This document shows, in pieces, positions 7,635 through 14,379 of a DNA stretch of 30,722 nucleotides (positions within the stretch are counted from its first letter, which is position 1; every line of letters begins with the position of its first letter). The notes under the pieces are model-generated. The model searched no databases. It saw nothing but the letters and a program-made list of their open reading frames with translations, and had not been told where the DNA came from. The stretch comes from PALSA-612 sp046729255 (GTDB lineage Bacteria; Actinomycetota; Thermoleophilia; Gaiellales; Gaiellaceae): contig JBKPGF010000028.1 in the NCBI GenBank assembly GCA_046729255.1, positions 1-30,722 on the forward strand, in the 5' to 3' direction. A program made the position numbers and the translations under genes.

Positions 7635-8821
7635 TCCCGCCGGCCGTCGAGCGGCGCGCGCGCTGGGTGCTCGACACCCTGGGCGGGAACGATCTTGGCT
7701 TCGGGGACGACGTCCCCTACGTCGAGTCCGCGTGGGAGCAGGTGGAGCTGCGGGAGCGTCCGGATGGCGATGACCTGGCCGAAGCCTTCTTTCACCTGGC
7801 AAGGATCGAGGAGCTGGGCGGCACGCGCGACGAGCACGGCCGCTTCCCTGCGTCTGCGACCTGCCTGGACCCCCTCGATCCGCCGCTCGAGGGGCTCCGC
7901 AGGAAGCTCGGCCTCGAGCCGCCTCGCTGGGGCGGAGCTCGCTTCGCTGTCGCGCTCAGCCACGACGTCGACATCCCCTGGCGCTGGACGAGGAAGGGCC
8001 TGAGGCTCGGTGCCGGCCGCCTGAAGGCCGCGTTGCGCGACCGACAAGGCGGCACGGCGTTGCGCGAAGCGCGCGGCCTCGCCGAAGCGCCCGTCCACCG
8101 CCTTCGCGGAACGGACCCCAACTTCCGCTTCGACCGTATCGTCGATGCCGAGCGGAGGCGCGGCGCTGCGTCGGTCTTCTTTCTCCTGGCGGCGCACCGA
8201 GTCGTGCAGGACGGCCCGGCCGCCGAGGACTACGACCGCCTGCGCCCGCGCGTCGTCGAGACGCTCTTGAGCCTCGGCGCGGAGATCGGCTTGCATGCGA
8301 GCTACGAGGCAGCCTTCGAGCCCAGCCTGATCGCCGATGAGAAGGCGGAGCTCGAGCGGCTCGGCGCGACGCTCCACGGCCAGCGCTACCACTACCTACG
8401 CGTCGATCCGCACACGAATCTCGCGCCGCTCGCCGACCTCGGCTTTGCGTATGACTCGAGCCTGGGCTTCGGTGGCGCGCCCGGGTTCCGCGCCGGCATC
8501 GCGCACCCGTTCAAGCCCTGGGACGTCGTCAACGACCGCCCCCTCGAGCTCGCCGAGATTCCGCTGGCCGCGATGGATGTCACGCTCGCCGAGCCGCGCT
8601 ACCTCGGGCTGACGGTCCAGGAGGCGGAGCGCCGGCTGCTCGCGCTCCTCGACTGGGCAGCCGAGCACGGCGGCGGCTTCTCGATCCTCTGGCACACGGA
8701 CCGGTTCGACCCGGCGACGGCCGGCGGCTGGGATCGCCTGTATGCGCGGCTCATCGATGCGATCTACGAGCGCGGCGGCGTCTGCATGCCCGCGCACGAG
8801 CTCGCGGCCCAGGCCACTTGA
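7562..8821 (+). CDS. Polysaccharide deacetylase family protein (NodB-like)
   Basis: The deacetylase core begins near FAVALSHDVDIPW, where SHDVD replaces the TFDDG motif of carbohydrate esterase 4, with its metal/catalytic Asp. It continues with IGLHASYEAAF (His motif), YHYLRVDPHTNLAPLADLGFAYDSSLGF and a late FSILWHTDRFD His motif. These enzymes remove N- or O-acetyl groups from polysaccharides. The N-terminal 110 residues (RRARWVLDTLGGNDLGFG...) resemble the extra domain often fused to this subfamily. The start is uncertain: GTG 7562 overlaps the upstream gene by 73 nt; GTG 7667 would trim the N-terminal domain; a CTG overlapping the upstream TGA (7631) is also possible. The protein ends AQAT, and its TGA forms part of the next gene's -35. 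Confidence 0.8.
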   Translation, partial: GVLAGRSEAGRHAARARRQGGIPLIPPAVERRARWVLDTLGGNDLGFGDDVPYVESAWEQVELRERPDGDDLAEAFFHLARIEELGGTRDEHGRFPASATCLDPLDPPLEGLRRKLGLEPPRWGGARFAVALSHDVDIPWRWTRKGLRLGAGRLKAALRDRQGGTALREARGLAEAPVHRLRGTDPNFRFDRIVDAERRRGAASVFFLLAAHRVVQDGPAAEDYDRLRPRVVETLLSLGAEIGLHASYEAAFEPSLIADEKAELERLGATLHGQRYHYLRVDPHTNLAPLADLGFAYDSSLGFGGAPGFRAGIAHPFKPWDVVNDRPLELAEIPLAAMDVTLAEPRYLGLTVQEAERRLLALLDWAAEHGGGFSILWHTDRFDPATAGGWDRLYARLIDAIYERGGVCMPAHELAAQAT

Positions 8822-8849
8822 CACGGATAGGTAGTGAGTAGTAACTTAC
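8818..8849 (+). promoter_or_regulatory. tetR promoter with overlapping palindromic operator
   Basis: TTGACA at 8818-8823 is a perfect -35 hexamer, followed by an 18-bp spacer and TAACTT (-10) at 8842-8847. A palindrome GTGAGT-AGTA-ACTTAC (8834-8849; half-sites match 5 of 6) covers the -10. ATG 8857 is 9 nt after the -10 with no Shine-Dalgarno, so the mRNA is leaderless or nearly so. A related site precedes the MMPL gene. Binding by the adjacent TetR protein is inferred. Confidence 0.65.
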
Positions 8850-8856
8850 ATCAGCC

Positions 8857-9405
8857 ATGGTCACTCGGACCACGCGCAAGACGGCCGAGGAGCGACGCGA
8901 GGAGATCCTCGAGGCGGCGCTCACGGAGTTCGCCGACCACGGGTTCGAGGGCTCGTCGACGGATACCATCGCGCGCGCCGTCGGCATCTCGCAGCCGTAT
9001 CTCTTCCGGCTCTTCGGCACGAAGAAAGGCCTGTTCCTCGCCTCCGCGCAGCGGTGCTTCGACGACACGTACGACACCTTCCGCGCGGCGTCCGACGGCC
9101 TGGCCGGCGAGGAGGCGCTCCAGGCTATGGGCAAGGCGTACAAAGAGATGATCATCGCCGACCCGCGCCGCTTGCAGGCGCAGATGCAGACGTACTCCGC
9201 GTGCGACGACCTCGACATTCGCGAGGTCGTGCAGGCGGGGTTCGGCCGGCTCGTCGAGCTCGTCGAGAGCAAGGGCGTGCCCGGCGAGCGGGTCGTCCAG
9301 TTCTTCGCCTTCGGCATGCTCATCAACGTCATGACGCAGATGGCTGTCTACGACCTCGATCGGCCGTGGGCGAAGCGGCTCGTCGAGAACTGCATGAAGG
9401 GCTAG
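8857..9405 (+). CDS. TetR/AcrR family transcriptional regulator
   Basis: The 182-aa protein has a TetR N-terminal DNA-binding domain at residues about 8-55: RREEILEAALTEFADHGFEG, then STDTIARAVGISQPYLFRLF with the helix-turn-helix, then GTKKGLFLA. The remaining helical region is the ligand-binding/dimerisation domain and contains two Cys-poor helices; its ligand cannot be read from sequence. It lies directly upstream of, and in line with, an MMPL/RND exporter. Both genes carry a related GTGAGT-N4 palindrome at the promoter, so the protein probably represses itself and the exporter until a ligand, perhaps an exported compound, releases it. The start at ATG 8857 is supported by the promoter spacing. 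Confidence 0.9.
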   Translation: MVTRTTRKTAEERREEILEAALTEFADHGFEGSSTDTIARAVGISQPYLFRLFGTKKGLFLASAQRCFDDTYDTFRAASDGLAGEEALQAMGKAYKEMIIADPRRLQAQMQTYSACDDLDIREVVQAGFGRLVELVESKGVPGERVVQFFAFGMLINVMTQMAVYDLDRPWAKRLVENCMKG

Positions 9406-9427
9406 GCGCGTTTTTTTCGAGTGCGAA

Positions 9428-9443
9428 GTGAGTAACTAGTCAC
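9428..9443 (+). promoter_or_regulatory. Palindromic operator upstream of the MMPL exporter
   Basis: GTGAGT-AACT-AGTCAC is an imperfect palindrome (5 of 6 per half-site) sharing GTGAGTA with the site at 8834-8849. It overlaps a possible -10 (TAACTA, 9433-9438). A run of seven T residues (9411-9417) sits about 17 bp upstream, in the -35 zone. The ribosome binding site AAGGGGG (9445-9451) follows, 6 nt before ATG 9458. Confidence 0.6.
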
Positions 9444-9457
9444 TAAGGGGGTCCGCC

Positions 9458-11590
9458 ATGATTTCGACGCAAGCCATCTCACTCGCCAGCGCGCGGCACC
9501 CATGGCGCACGATTGCCGTCTGGGGCGTCGTGGCTGTGCTCGCGCTCGGTGCCGTAGGCGCACTGCTCGGTGGTGCGCTGACCACCGAGGGGCGCCCGAC
9601 CAACGATCCCGAGTCGGAACGGGCGGCGAATGCTCGGGCTGAGGCGTTCCCGGGACAGGCGGCGGCCATCGACGCCGTTGTCATCCGGTCGAAGGCGCAC
9701 ACGAGCGACTCGCGGGAGTTTCAGGCTGTCACGGCCGATCTTGCCGACGACCTCCGTGGGCCCGACGAAGTCGGCCAGGGCGCCTTCCTGGTGTCGGCCG
9801 ACCGTCACGCACAGCTCGTGCCGCTCTTCATTGCAGACTCCGATGCCGCCGGTGACGTCATCGCCGCCGTCCGGCAAGCCGACGTCCACCCGGGCTTCGA
9901 GATCACCGTCACGGGCGAGAAGACGCGTGAGCACGACTTCAACACGCTCTCGCAGGAGGACCTGCAGAACGGGGAGCTCCAGTTCGGTCTCCCGGCCGCG
10001 CTGATCATCCTCCTGCTCGTGTTCGGCGGGGTCGTGGCCGGCCTCGTGCCGCTGTTGATGGCGATGCTCTCGATCGTCGTTGCGCTCGGTCTCACAGCCC
10101 TCGTCGCCCAGGAGTTCGAGCTCTCGGTCTTCGTCGTGAACATGCTCACCGGTATGGGGCTCGCTCTCGGCATCGACTACGCACTCTTCGTCGTCTCGCG
10201 GTATCGCGAGGAACGCGGTCGCGGACGGCAGCAGCTCGACGCCATCGTCGCCTCCGGAGGGACGGCCAGCCGGGCGGTGCTCTTCAGCGGCACCGCGTTC
10301 GTGATCGCGATGTTCGGGATGCTGATCGTCCCCAGCTCGATCATGCGCAGCCTCGCCGTCGGTGCGATCCTCGTCGGCGCCGTCTCGGTGGCCGCGGCCC
10401 TCACGCTGCTCCCGGCGCTGCTGGGCCTGCTGGGAGACCGTGTCGATGCACTGCGCATCCCCCTCATCAGCACGACGAAGAATCCCGAAGGGCGGTTCTG
10501 GGGCGCCGTCGTGGCGCGTGTGCTCCGCCGGCCGGGCTTGAGCCTGGCTGTATCCGTCGCGATCCTCATCGCACTCGCGTCCCCGATCCTCGGGATGAAG
10601 ATCGGGACGAACGGTGTGTCGACCCTGCCCGAGCGCTTCGAGTCGAGGCAGGGCTTCACGGCGCTTGCCGAGGCATTCCCCCAGGCGACGACGGAGCCAA
10701 CCTCGATCGTCGTCACCGAGAACGCGAGCCGACCCGAAGTCCGCCGCGCGCTCTCCGGCCTGCGAGCGACGTTGGCCGCAGACCCGCGCTTCGGCGACGG
10801 CCGGATCGAGCAGTCCGCCGGCGGCGAGGTCGCGCAGCTCTCCGTGCCCGTCCAGGGCGACCCGTCGGGAGAGGCGGCGATTGCGGGCGTGCGCGATCTG
10901 CGCTCGCAGATCGTCCCGAAAGCATTCCGTGGTACGGATGCCGACGTTCTCGTCGGCGGCGTGTCGTCAGAGAACATCGACTACTTCGATTCGGTCATCG
11001 ACCCGGCGCCGGTGGTGATCGCGTTCGTGCTCGGGCTGACATTCGTGCTGCTGACGATCGTCTTCCGCTCGCTCGTCGTGGCCGGGCTCAGCGTTCTGCT
11101 CAATCTCCTGTCGGTCGGGGCAGCCTTCGGCCTGCTCGTGCTCGTCTTCCAGCACGGAGTCGGCGCCGGCCTCCTCGGCTTCGAGCAGGTGGACGCGATC
11201 GAGGCGTGGGTGCCGCTATTCCTCTTCTCGGTGCTGTTCGGGCTGTCGATGGACTACCAGGTCTTCATGCTCAGCCGGATCAAGGAGCGGTACGACGCGT
11301 CGGGCGACACGACCGATGCGGTGCGCTTCGGAGTCTCGTCCACGGCGCGGATCATCACGGGCGCGGCGCTGATCATCGTCGCCGTGTTCGCGGGATTCGC
11401 CCGCGGCGACCTGATCATGTTCCAGCAGATGGGCTTCGGGGTCGCTGTCGCCCTGCTCATCGATGCGACGCTGATCCGCTCGGTCCTGCTCCCAGCCGCG
11501 ATGAGCGTCCTCGGCCGTTGGAACTGGTACCTGCCTAGGTGGCTCCAGTGGCTGCCGCGCGTGCAGCTCGAGGTCGCAAACAGCTCCTGA
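9458..11590 (+). CDS. MMPL/RND superfamily exporter
   Basis: The 710-aa inner-membrane transporter has the duplicated RND layout. One N-terminal helix (TIAVWGVVAVLALGAVGALL) is followed by an extracytoplasmic domain (about residues 35-175) and five further helices. A second helix near 365 is followed by a second loop domain and five more. Each half carries the GxxxDY-type proton-relay motif: GLALGIDYALFVVSRYREE with Asp240/Tyr241, and FGLSMDYQVFMLSRIKE with Asp599/Tyr600. The length and motifs fit the MMPL family, which exports lipids or drugs in actinobacteria. The substrate is unknown. Regulation is probably by the upstream TetR through the operator at 9428-9443. A hairpin at 11613-11639 follows the stop. 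Confidence 0.92.
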   Translation: MISTQAISLASARHPWRTIAVWGVVAVLALGAVGALLGGALTTEGRPTNDPESERAANARAEAFPGQAAAIDAVVIRSKAHTSDSREFQAVTADLADDLRGPDEVGQGAFLVSADRHAQLVPLFIADSDAAGDVIAAVRQADVHPGFEITVTGEKTREHDFNTLSQEDLQNGELQFGLPAALIILLLVFGGVVAGLVPLLMAMLSIVVALGLTALVAQEFELSVFVVNMLTGMGLALGIDYALFVVSRYREERGRGRQQLDAIVASGGTASRAVLFSGTAFVIAMFGMLIVPSSIMRSLAVGAILVGAVSVAAALTLLPALLGLLGDRVDALRIPLISTTKNPEGRFWGAVVARVLRRPGLSLAVSVAILIALASPILGMKIGTNGVSTLPERFESRQGFTALAEAFPQATTEPTSIVVTENASRPEVRRALSGLRATLAADPRFGDGRIEQSAGGEVAQLSVPVQGDPSGEAAIAGVRDLRSQIVPKAFRGTDADVLVGGVSSENIDYFDSVIDPAPVVIAFVLGLTFVLLTIVFRSLVVAGLSVLLNLLSVGAAFGLLVLVFQHGVGAGLLGFEQVDAIEAWVPLFLFSVLFGLSMDYQVFMLSRIKERYDASGDTTDAVRFGVSSTARIITGAALIIVAVFAGFARGDLIMFQQMGFGVAVALLIDATLIRSVLLPAAMSVLGRWNWYLPRWLQWLPRVQLEVANSS

Positions 11591-11598
11591 GTCAGGAA

Positions 11599-11653
11599 AC
11601 GACGTCCTACCCGGCTGGGAGCGAGGGCGGCTCCCAGCCCGGGTCGGGGTGCC
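11599..11653 (-). pseudogene. Decayed 3' end of a DUF402 gene; left copy of a direct repeat
   Basis: This 55-bp stretch matches 12624-12678 at 50 of 55 positions, in the same orientation. The second copy is the last 18 codons of the intact DUF402 gene (DPAWEPPSLPAGWDDV). Read on the minus strand, this copy gives HPDPGWEPPSLPAG followed by TAG in place of the Trp codon TGG, so it is a broken copy. Similarity ends sharply on both sides. Together the two copies bracket the TIR gene. Confidence 0.7.
11613..11639 (+). terminator. Hairpin after the MMPL gene (possible terminator)
   Basis: Inverted arms GCTGGGAGC (11614-11622) and GCTCCCAGC (11630-11638) with a 7-nt loop, extended by one outer G-C pair, form a strong stem 23 bp after the MMPL stop. 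There is no T-tract, so factor-independent termination is uncertain. The sequence comes from the DUF402 remnant; the intact gene copy keeps only an 8-bp stem. Confidence 0.35.
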
Positions 11654-11679
11654 GAATGGCGAACCCGTGCACCCTGGAG

Positions 11680-11710
11680 TATCCTCGGGGGCCAGTCGTC
11701 TCCTGAGGTG
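11680..11710 (+). promoter_or_regulatory. Putative TIR gene -10 and ribosome binding site
   Basis: TATCCT at 11680-11685 fits the -10 pattern. TGAGGTG at 11704-11710 is a good Shine-Dalgarno, 5 nt before ATG 11716. This suggests the TIR gene has its own promoter rather than being read only from the MMPL gene. Confidence 0.45.
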
Positions 11711-11715
11711 AAGAG

Positions 11716-12612
11716 ATGGCCGTCGGCTCGCGCATCTTCATCAGCTACAGGCGTGATGATGCCTCGGCGTACGCCGGCCGGCTGTATGACGGCCTGAGTC
11801 TCCGGTTTCCCGACCAGGTGTTCATGGACGTCGACACGATCGAGCCCGGCGTCGACTTAGTCGAGCGTATCGAGGAGTCCGTGGGGTCGGCCGATGTGCT
11901 CATCGCCGTGATCGGTCGTGACTGGGCAAGCGCCGTCGACGAGGACGGGCAGCGGCGGCTCGAGCAGCCCGACGACTTCGTGCGGCTCGAGGTCGCGACT
12001 GCGCTGGAGCGCAATATCAGGGTCATTCCCGTGCTCGTTGGTGGCGCGTCATATCCCCACGCCGACGAGCTGCCGGACGACCTCGACGGGCTCACGCGTC
12101 GCAACGGACTCGAGCTCAGCGATTTCGACTGGAAAGGCGGCACCCAGCGGCTCGTCGAGGCAATCGAGGGCGTTCTCGGCGTGTCGGATGCGCCCTCGGA
12201 GGACGAGGAGGTGCAACAGGTCGTCGAGGAGACGCTGGCGCCGCCCCAGGCGCCACCAATGCAGTTCCCGACCCTCGCCGACGTGATCGCGGGCTCGTGG
12301 GTCGTCGAGATTCGGAATCCGATGTTCGGCCAGGGCGTGATGCGCGTCAACATGATGCAGAGCTCGCCCGGGGCCGGGATGTTCGAGGCGCAAGCGATCG
12401 CAGGGCCGCCGGGATGGCAGGCACAGGGCCAGTGGACGATCCTTCCCGGCGACCATCTCTCGCTCAACGGCACGCAGATCGCGCCCAATCCGTTCCTCCC
12501 AGTTCCGCAGCAGGGGCCCTACCAGGTCTACCTTCAGTTCTCCTCGATAACGAATGACGAGCTCAATGCGTGGGACGCCCAGCAGGAACAGGTGATCTGG
12601 CGCCGGCAGTGA
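11716..12612 (+). CDS. TIR-domain protein with unrecognised C-terminal beta-rich domain
   Basis: The 298-aa cytoplasmic protein has an N-terminal TIR domain (residues about 5-155): IFISYRRDDASAYAGRLYDGL, VFMDVDTIEPGVDLVERIEESVGSADVLIAVIGRDW, and DDFVRLEVATALERNIRVIPVLVGG. Glu92 in FVRLEVATAL aligns with the catalytic glutamate of NAD-cleaving TIR domains (SARM1 WVHKEIVTAL), so NADase activity is possible. A Glu/Pro/Gln-rich linker (about 158-180) leads to a roughly 115-aa C-terminal domain (TLADVIAGSWVVEIRNP...QVIWRRQ) with alternating strands, like a lipocalin/avidin-like ligand sensor; I do not recognise its family. TIR proteins in bacteria often act in phage defence, with a separate sensor domain triggering NAD loss. 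No CBASS, Thoeris or Argonaute partner is nearby. The gene is bracketed by DUF402-tail repeats. Confidence 0.85.
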   Translation: MAVGSRIFISYRRDDASAYAGRLYDGLSLRFPDQVFMDVDTIEPGVDLVERIEESVGSADVLIAVIGRDWASAVDEDGQRRLEQPDDFVRLEVATALERNIRVIPVLVGGASYPHADELPDDLDGLTRRNGLELSDFDWKGGTQRLVEAIEGVLGVSDAPSEDEEVQQVVEETLAPPQAPPMQFPTLADVIAGSWVVEIRNPMFGQGVMRVNMMQSSPGAGMFEAQAIAGPPGWQAQGQWTILPGDHLSLNGTQIAPNPFLPVPQQGPYQVYLQFSSITNDELNAWDAQQEQVIWRRQ

Positions 12613-12616
12613 GCGC

Positions 12617-13132
12617 CTAGCGCACGTCGTCCCACCCCGCTGGGAGCGAGGGCGGCTCCCAGGCCGGGTCGGGGCGCCAGTCTTCCCAACCGGTGGGGAA
12701 CGGCCATTCGGCCACGAGGCGGGCAGCCTCGGCGCGCGCCAGCGCTGCGTCCTCGTCGGTGAAGACCCCCGCCTGCAGCCCTTCTTCGAGCTCGTCCTCG
12801 TCGAGGAGCTCCCATCGCCCATCCGGGTAGCAGGCGAGGTCGAGCGCGAGATCGAAGTAGTCGAAGCCGACTGGGGACGGCCGCTGGGGATGCTCGAAGT
12901 TCACGTACCACTCGATGAACGTCCAGGTTGCGTCCCACTCGAGCAGCGTGCAGTACGAACGCCCGGGCTCCACGAGCATGAGGATGTGCGTCCTGAACGG
13001 GCTGCGCTCGAGTGTCCACTCGTCGCAGGGGACGGGCAACCCCGAGAAGTAGGCCTCCGAGCCGATGGGAGCAAAGAGCACGCGCAGGTCGGTGTCGTCC
13101 TGCACGACGTGCCAGGCGTTCGCCCGCCACAC
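12617..13132 (-). CDS. DUF402 domain protein 1 (nucleotide/CMP-conjugate phosphatase-like)
   Basis: The protein matches the DUF402 family, which includes the nucleoside tri-/diphosphatase Ntdp and the CMP-conjugate hydrolase FomD. The core FIEWYVNFEHPQ...GFDYFDLALDLACYPDGRWELLDEDELEE carries the acidic metal-binding residues. It ends FPTGWEDWRPDPAWEPPSLPAGWDDVR. GTG 13132 gives 171 aa but cuts the family N-terminus. Homology to the paralogue at 15572-16141 extends to an ACG codon at 13195 (TFSQAFL versus MFRQALL), which would give 192 aa; the true start may be ACG, a CTG at 13177, or may have been lost. It follows the GT4 gene on the same strand. Its 3' end is the right copy of the direct repeat. 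Confidence 0.75.
   Translation of the reverse strand: MWRANAWHVVQDDTDLRVLFAPIGSEAYFSGLPVPCDEWTLERSPFRTHILMLVEPGRSYCTLLEWDATWTFIEWYVNFEHPQRPSPVGFDYFDLALDLACYPDGRWELLDEDELEEGLQAGVFTDEDAALARAEAARLVAEWPFPTGWEDWRPDPAWEPPSLPAGWDDVR
12624..12678. repeat. Right copy of the 55-bp direct repeat (end of DUF402 gene 1)
   Basis: 50 of 55 bases match 11599-11653 in the same orientation. It contains the inverted arms CTGGGAGC and GCTCCCAG. The copies are 1025 bp apart (start to start), with the TIR gene between them. Here the sequence is intact coding DNA, so this copy is the likely ancestor. Confidence 0.75.
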
Positions 13133-13209
13133 ACTCCCGCGCCAGAGCTGACGCAGGGCGACGACGTCACCTGACAGGAAGGCTTGGCTAAACGTGAAGG
13201 ACGCTCCGT

Positions 13210-14352
13210 TTACGCATGCGCGTAGTCGCTGAGCACACGATCGGCGGAGGACTCGAACGACAGGCGCCGGGCGTTCCGTGCGAACCAGTCCGCCGTCGAC
13301 ACGCGGAGCGGGAGGCCTGCGTCGTAGACGCGCCCGATTGCGTCTGCAAGGTGACCAGGCGTGGGCGACTGCGCTATGCAGCCGTTGACGCCGTCTTCGA
13401 CCTGCTCCACCGCGGCGTTGTCCGGCCCGCGAGCGACCACGGCCGGAACTCCATGAGCCGATGCCTCCACGACCACCAGGCCGTACCCCTCTCGCCGGGA
13501 AGGCAGCGCGAGGCATAGCGACTGCGCGATCGCCTGATCGAGGGCGTCCCGCTCGACGAAGCCTTGCAGCGTGACCACCTCGGCTAGCCGCTGCTCGTCG
13601 ATCGACCTGCGGATGCGCTCGCGCTCGGGACCCTCGCCGTAGATCTCCAGACGGACGTCCGGGAACCGTTCACGCACTCGGGCGATCGCCGCGACCAGCG
13701 CCACGACGTTCTTCTCGGGAATGAGGCGACCGGCGAAGACGACGGCCGGCCCGACGGCGGGCCGCGCCGACGATTCGACGTCGCCCTGGTACTGGCCCTC
13801 GAGCCGGGTCACATCAGTCACGCCGCTGTCGCGAAGCCGACGTTCGTGGAGTTGCGAGAAGCAGTAGGCGCGCTGCGGGATCTTGAGACAGGCGCGTTGC
13901 ACAGCCCAACCGCCGCGGCCACCCAACGGACCGAGGTAGCTGGACCAGTACTCCTGTGTCCAGACCTCATGCCAGTCGACAAACAGTCGGAAGCCGTGGC
14001 GACGGCGGGCGGCGCCTGCCGCGAGGACGGAGAAGTACGGGAACGAGCCGGTGTGAACGACGTCGTACGCTCCGCCGTGCCGAACCAGGTGGTCGAGGAC
14101 ACCGGCACCGAACTGGAGCGGCGGTATCGTGCGGCGGCGCCCGTCGCTCGCGTATAGCTCGCCGCCTGACGAGACCGCGACGGCACGGAAGCCGGAAAGG
14201 GTCGGCGGGTCTCCTGCCTCCCACTGCCGCCTCGTCAAATAGGTCACGTCGTGGTGCCGTGTTGCGGCGCGCTCCGCGAGTCCGCGATACCAGCGTTCGG
14301 CTCCGCCGATGGTGTACGGGTAGAGGCAGTCGTAGACGATGCAGATGCGCAC
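13210..14352 (-). CDS. Glycosyltransferase family 4
   Basis: The 380-aa GT-B protein (GTG start) begins MRICIVYDCLYPYTIGGAERW, the acceptor-domain N-terminus with the GGAE loop. The donor-domain half has VVFAGRLIPEKNVVALVAAI, LEIYGEGPERERI, and the signature SRREGYGLVVVEASAHGVPAVV, with the E-x7-E motif (Glu-Gly...Glu). It transfers a sugar from a nucleotide-sugar donor at the cytoplasmic face of the membrane; donor and acceptor are unknown. A GGGAGGA ribosome binding site lies about 8-9 nt before the start. It is divergent from the GT2 gene across only 27 bp and is followed by a DUF402 gene on the same strand. Confidence 0.88.
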   Translation of the reverse strand: MRICIVYDCLYPYTIGGAERWYRGLAERAATRHHDVTYLTRRQWEAGDPPTLSGFRAVAVSSGGELYASDGRRRTIPPLQFGAGVLDHLVRHGGAYDVVHTGSFPYFSVLAAGAARRRHGFRLFVDWHEVWTQEYWSSYLGPLGGRGGWAVQRACLKIPQRAYCFSQLHERRLRDSGVTDVTRLEGQYQGDVESSARPAVGPAVVFAGRLIPEKNVVALVAAIARVRERFPDVRLEIYGEGPERERIRRSIDEQRLAEVVTLQGFVERDALDQAIAQSLCLALPSRREGYGLVVVEASAHGVPAVVARGPDNAAVEQVEDGVNGCIAQSPTPGHLADAIGRVYDAGLPLRVSTADWFARNARRLSFESSADRVLSDYAHA

Positions 14353-14379
14353 GACGCTTATCCTCCCAGTCTCGAGCGC
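14353..14379. promoter_or_regulatory. Short divergent promoter region between two glycosyltransferases
   Basis: 27 bp separate the two starts. The plus strand has TATCCT at 14359-14364, a -10-like hexamer 15 nt before GTG 14380. The minus strand has the GGGAGG ribosome binding site for GTG 14352. Each gene's core promoter must therefore extend into the other gene. Confidence 0.4.

Noticed and set aside
9406..9427. Seven-T run as a terminator for tetR
   Set aside because: No stable hairpin precedes it; it fits better as part of the -35 region of the MMPL promoter.
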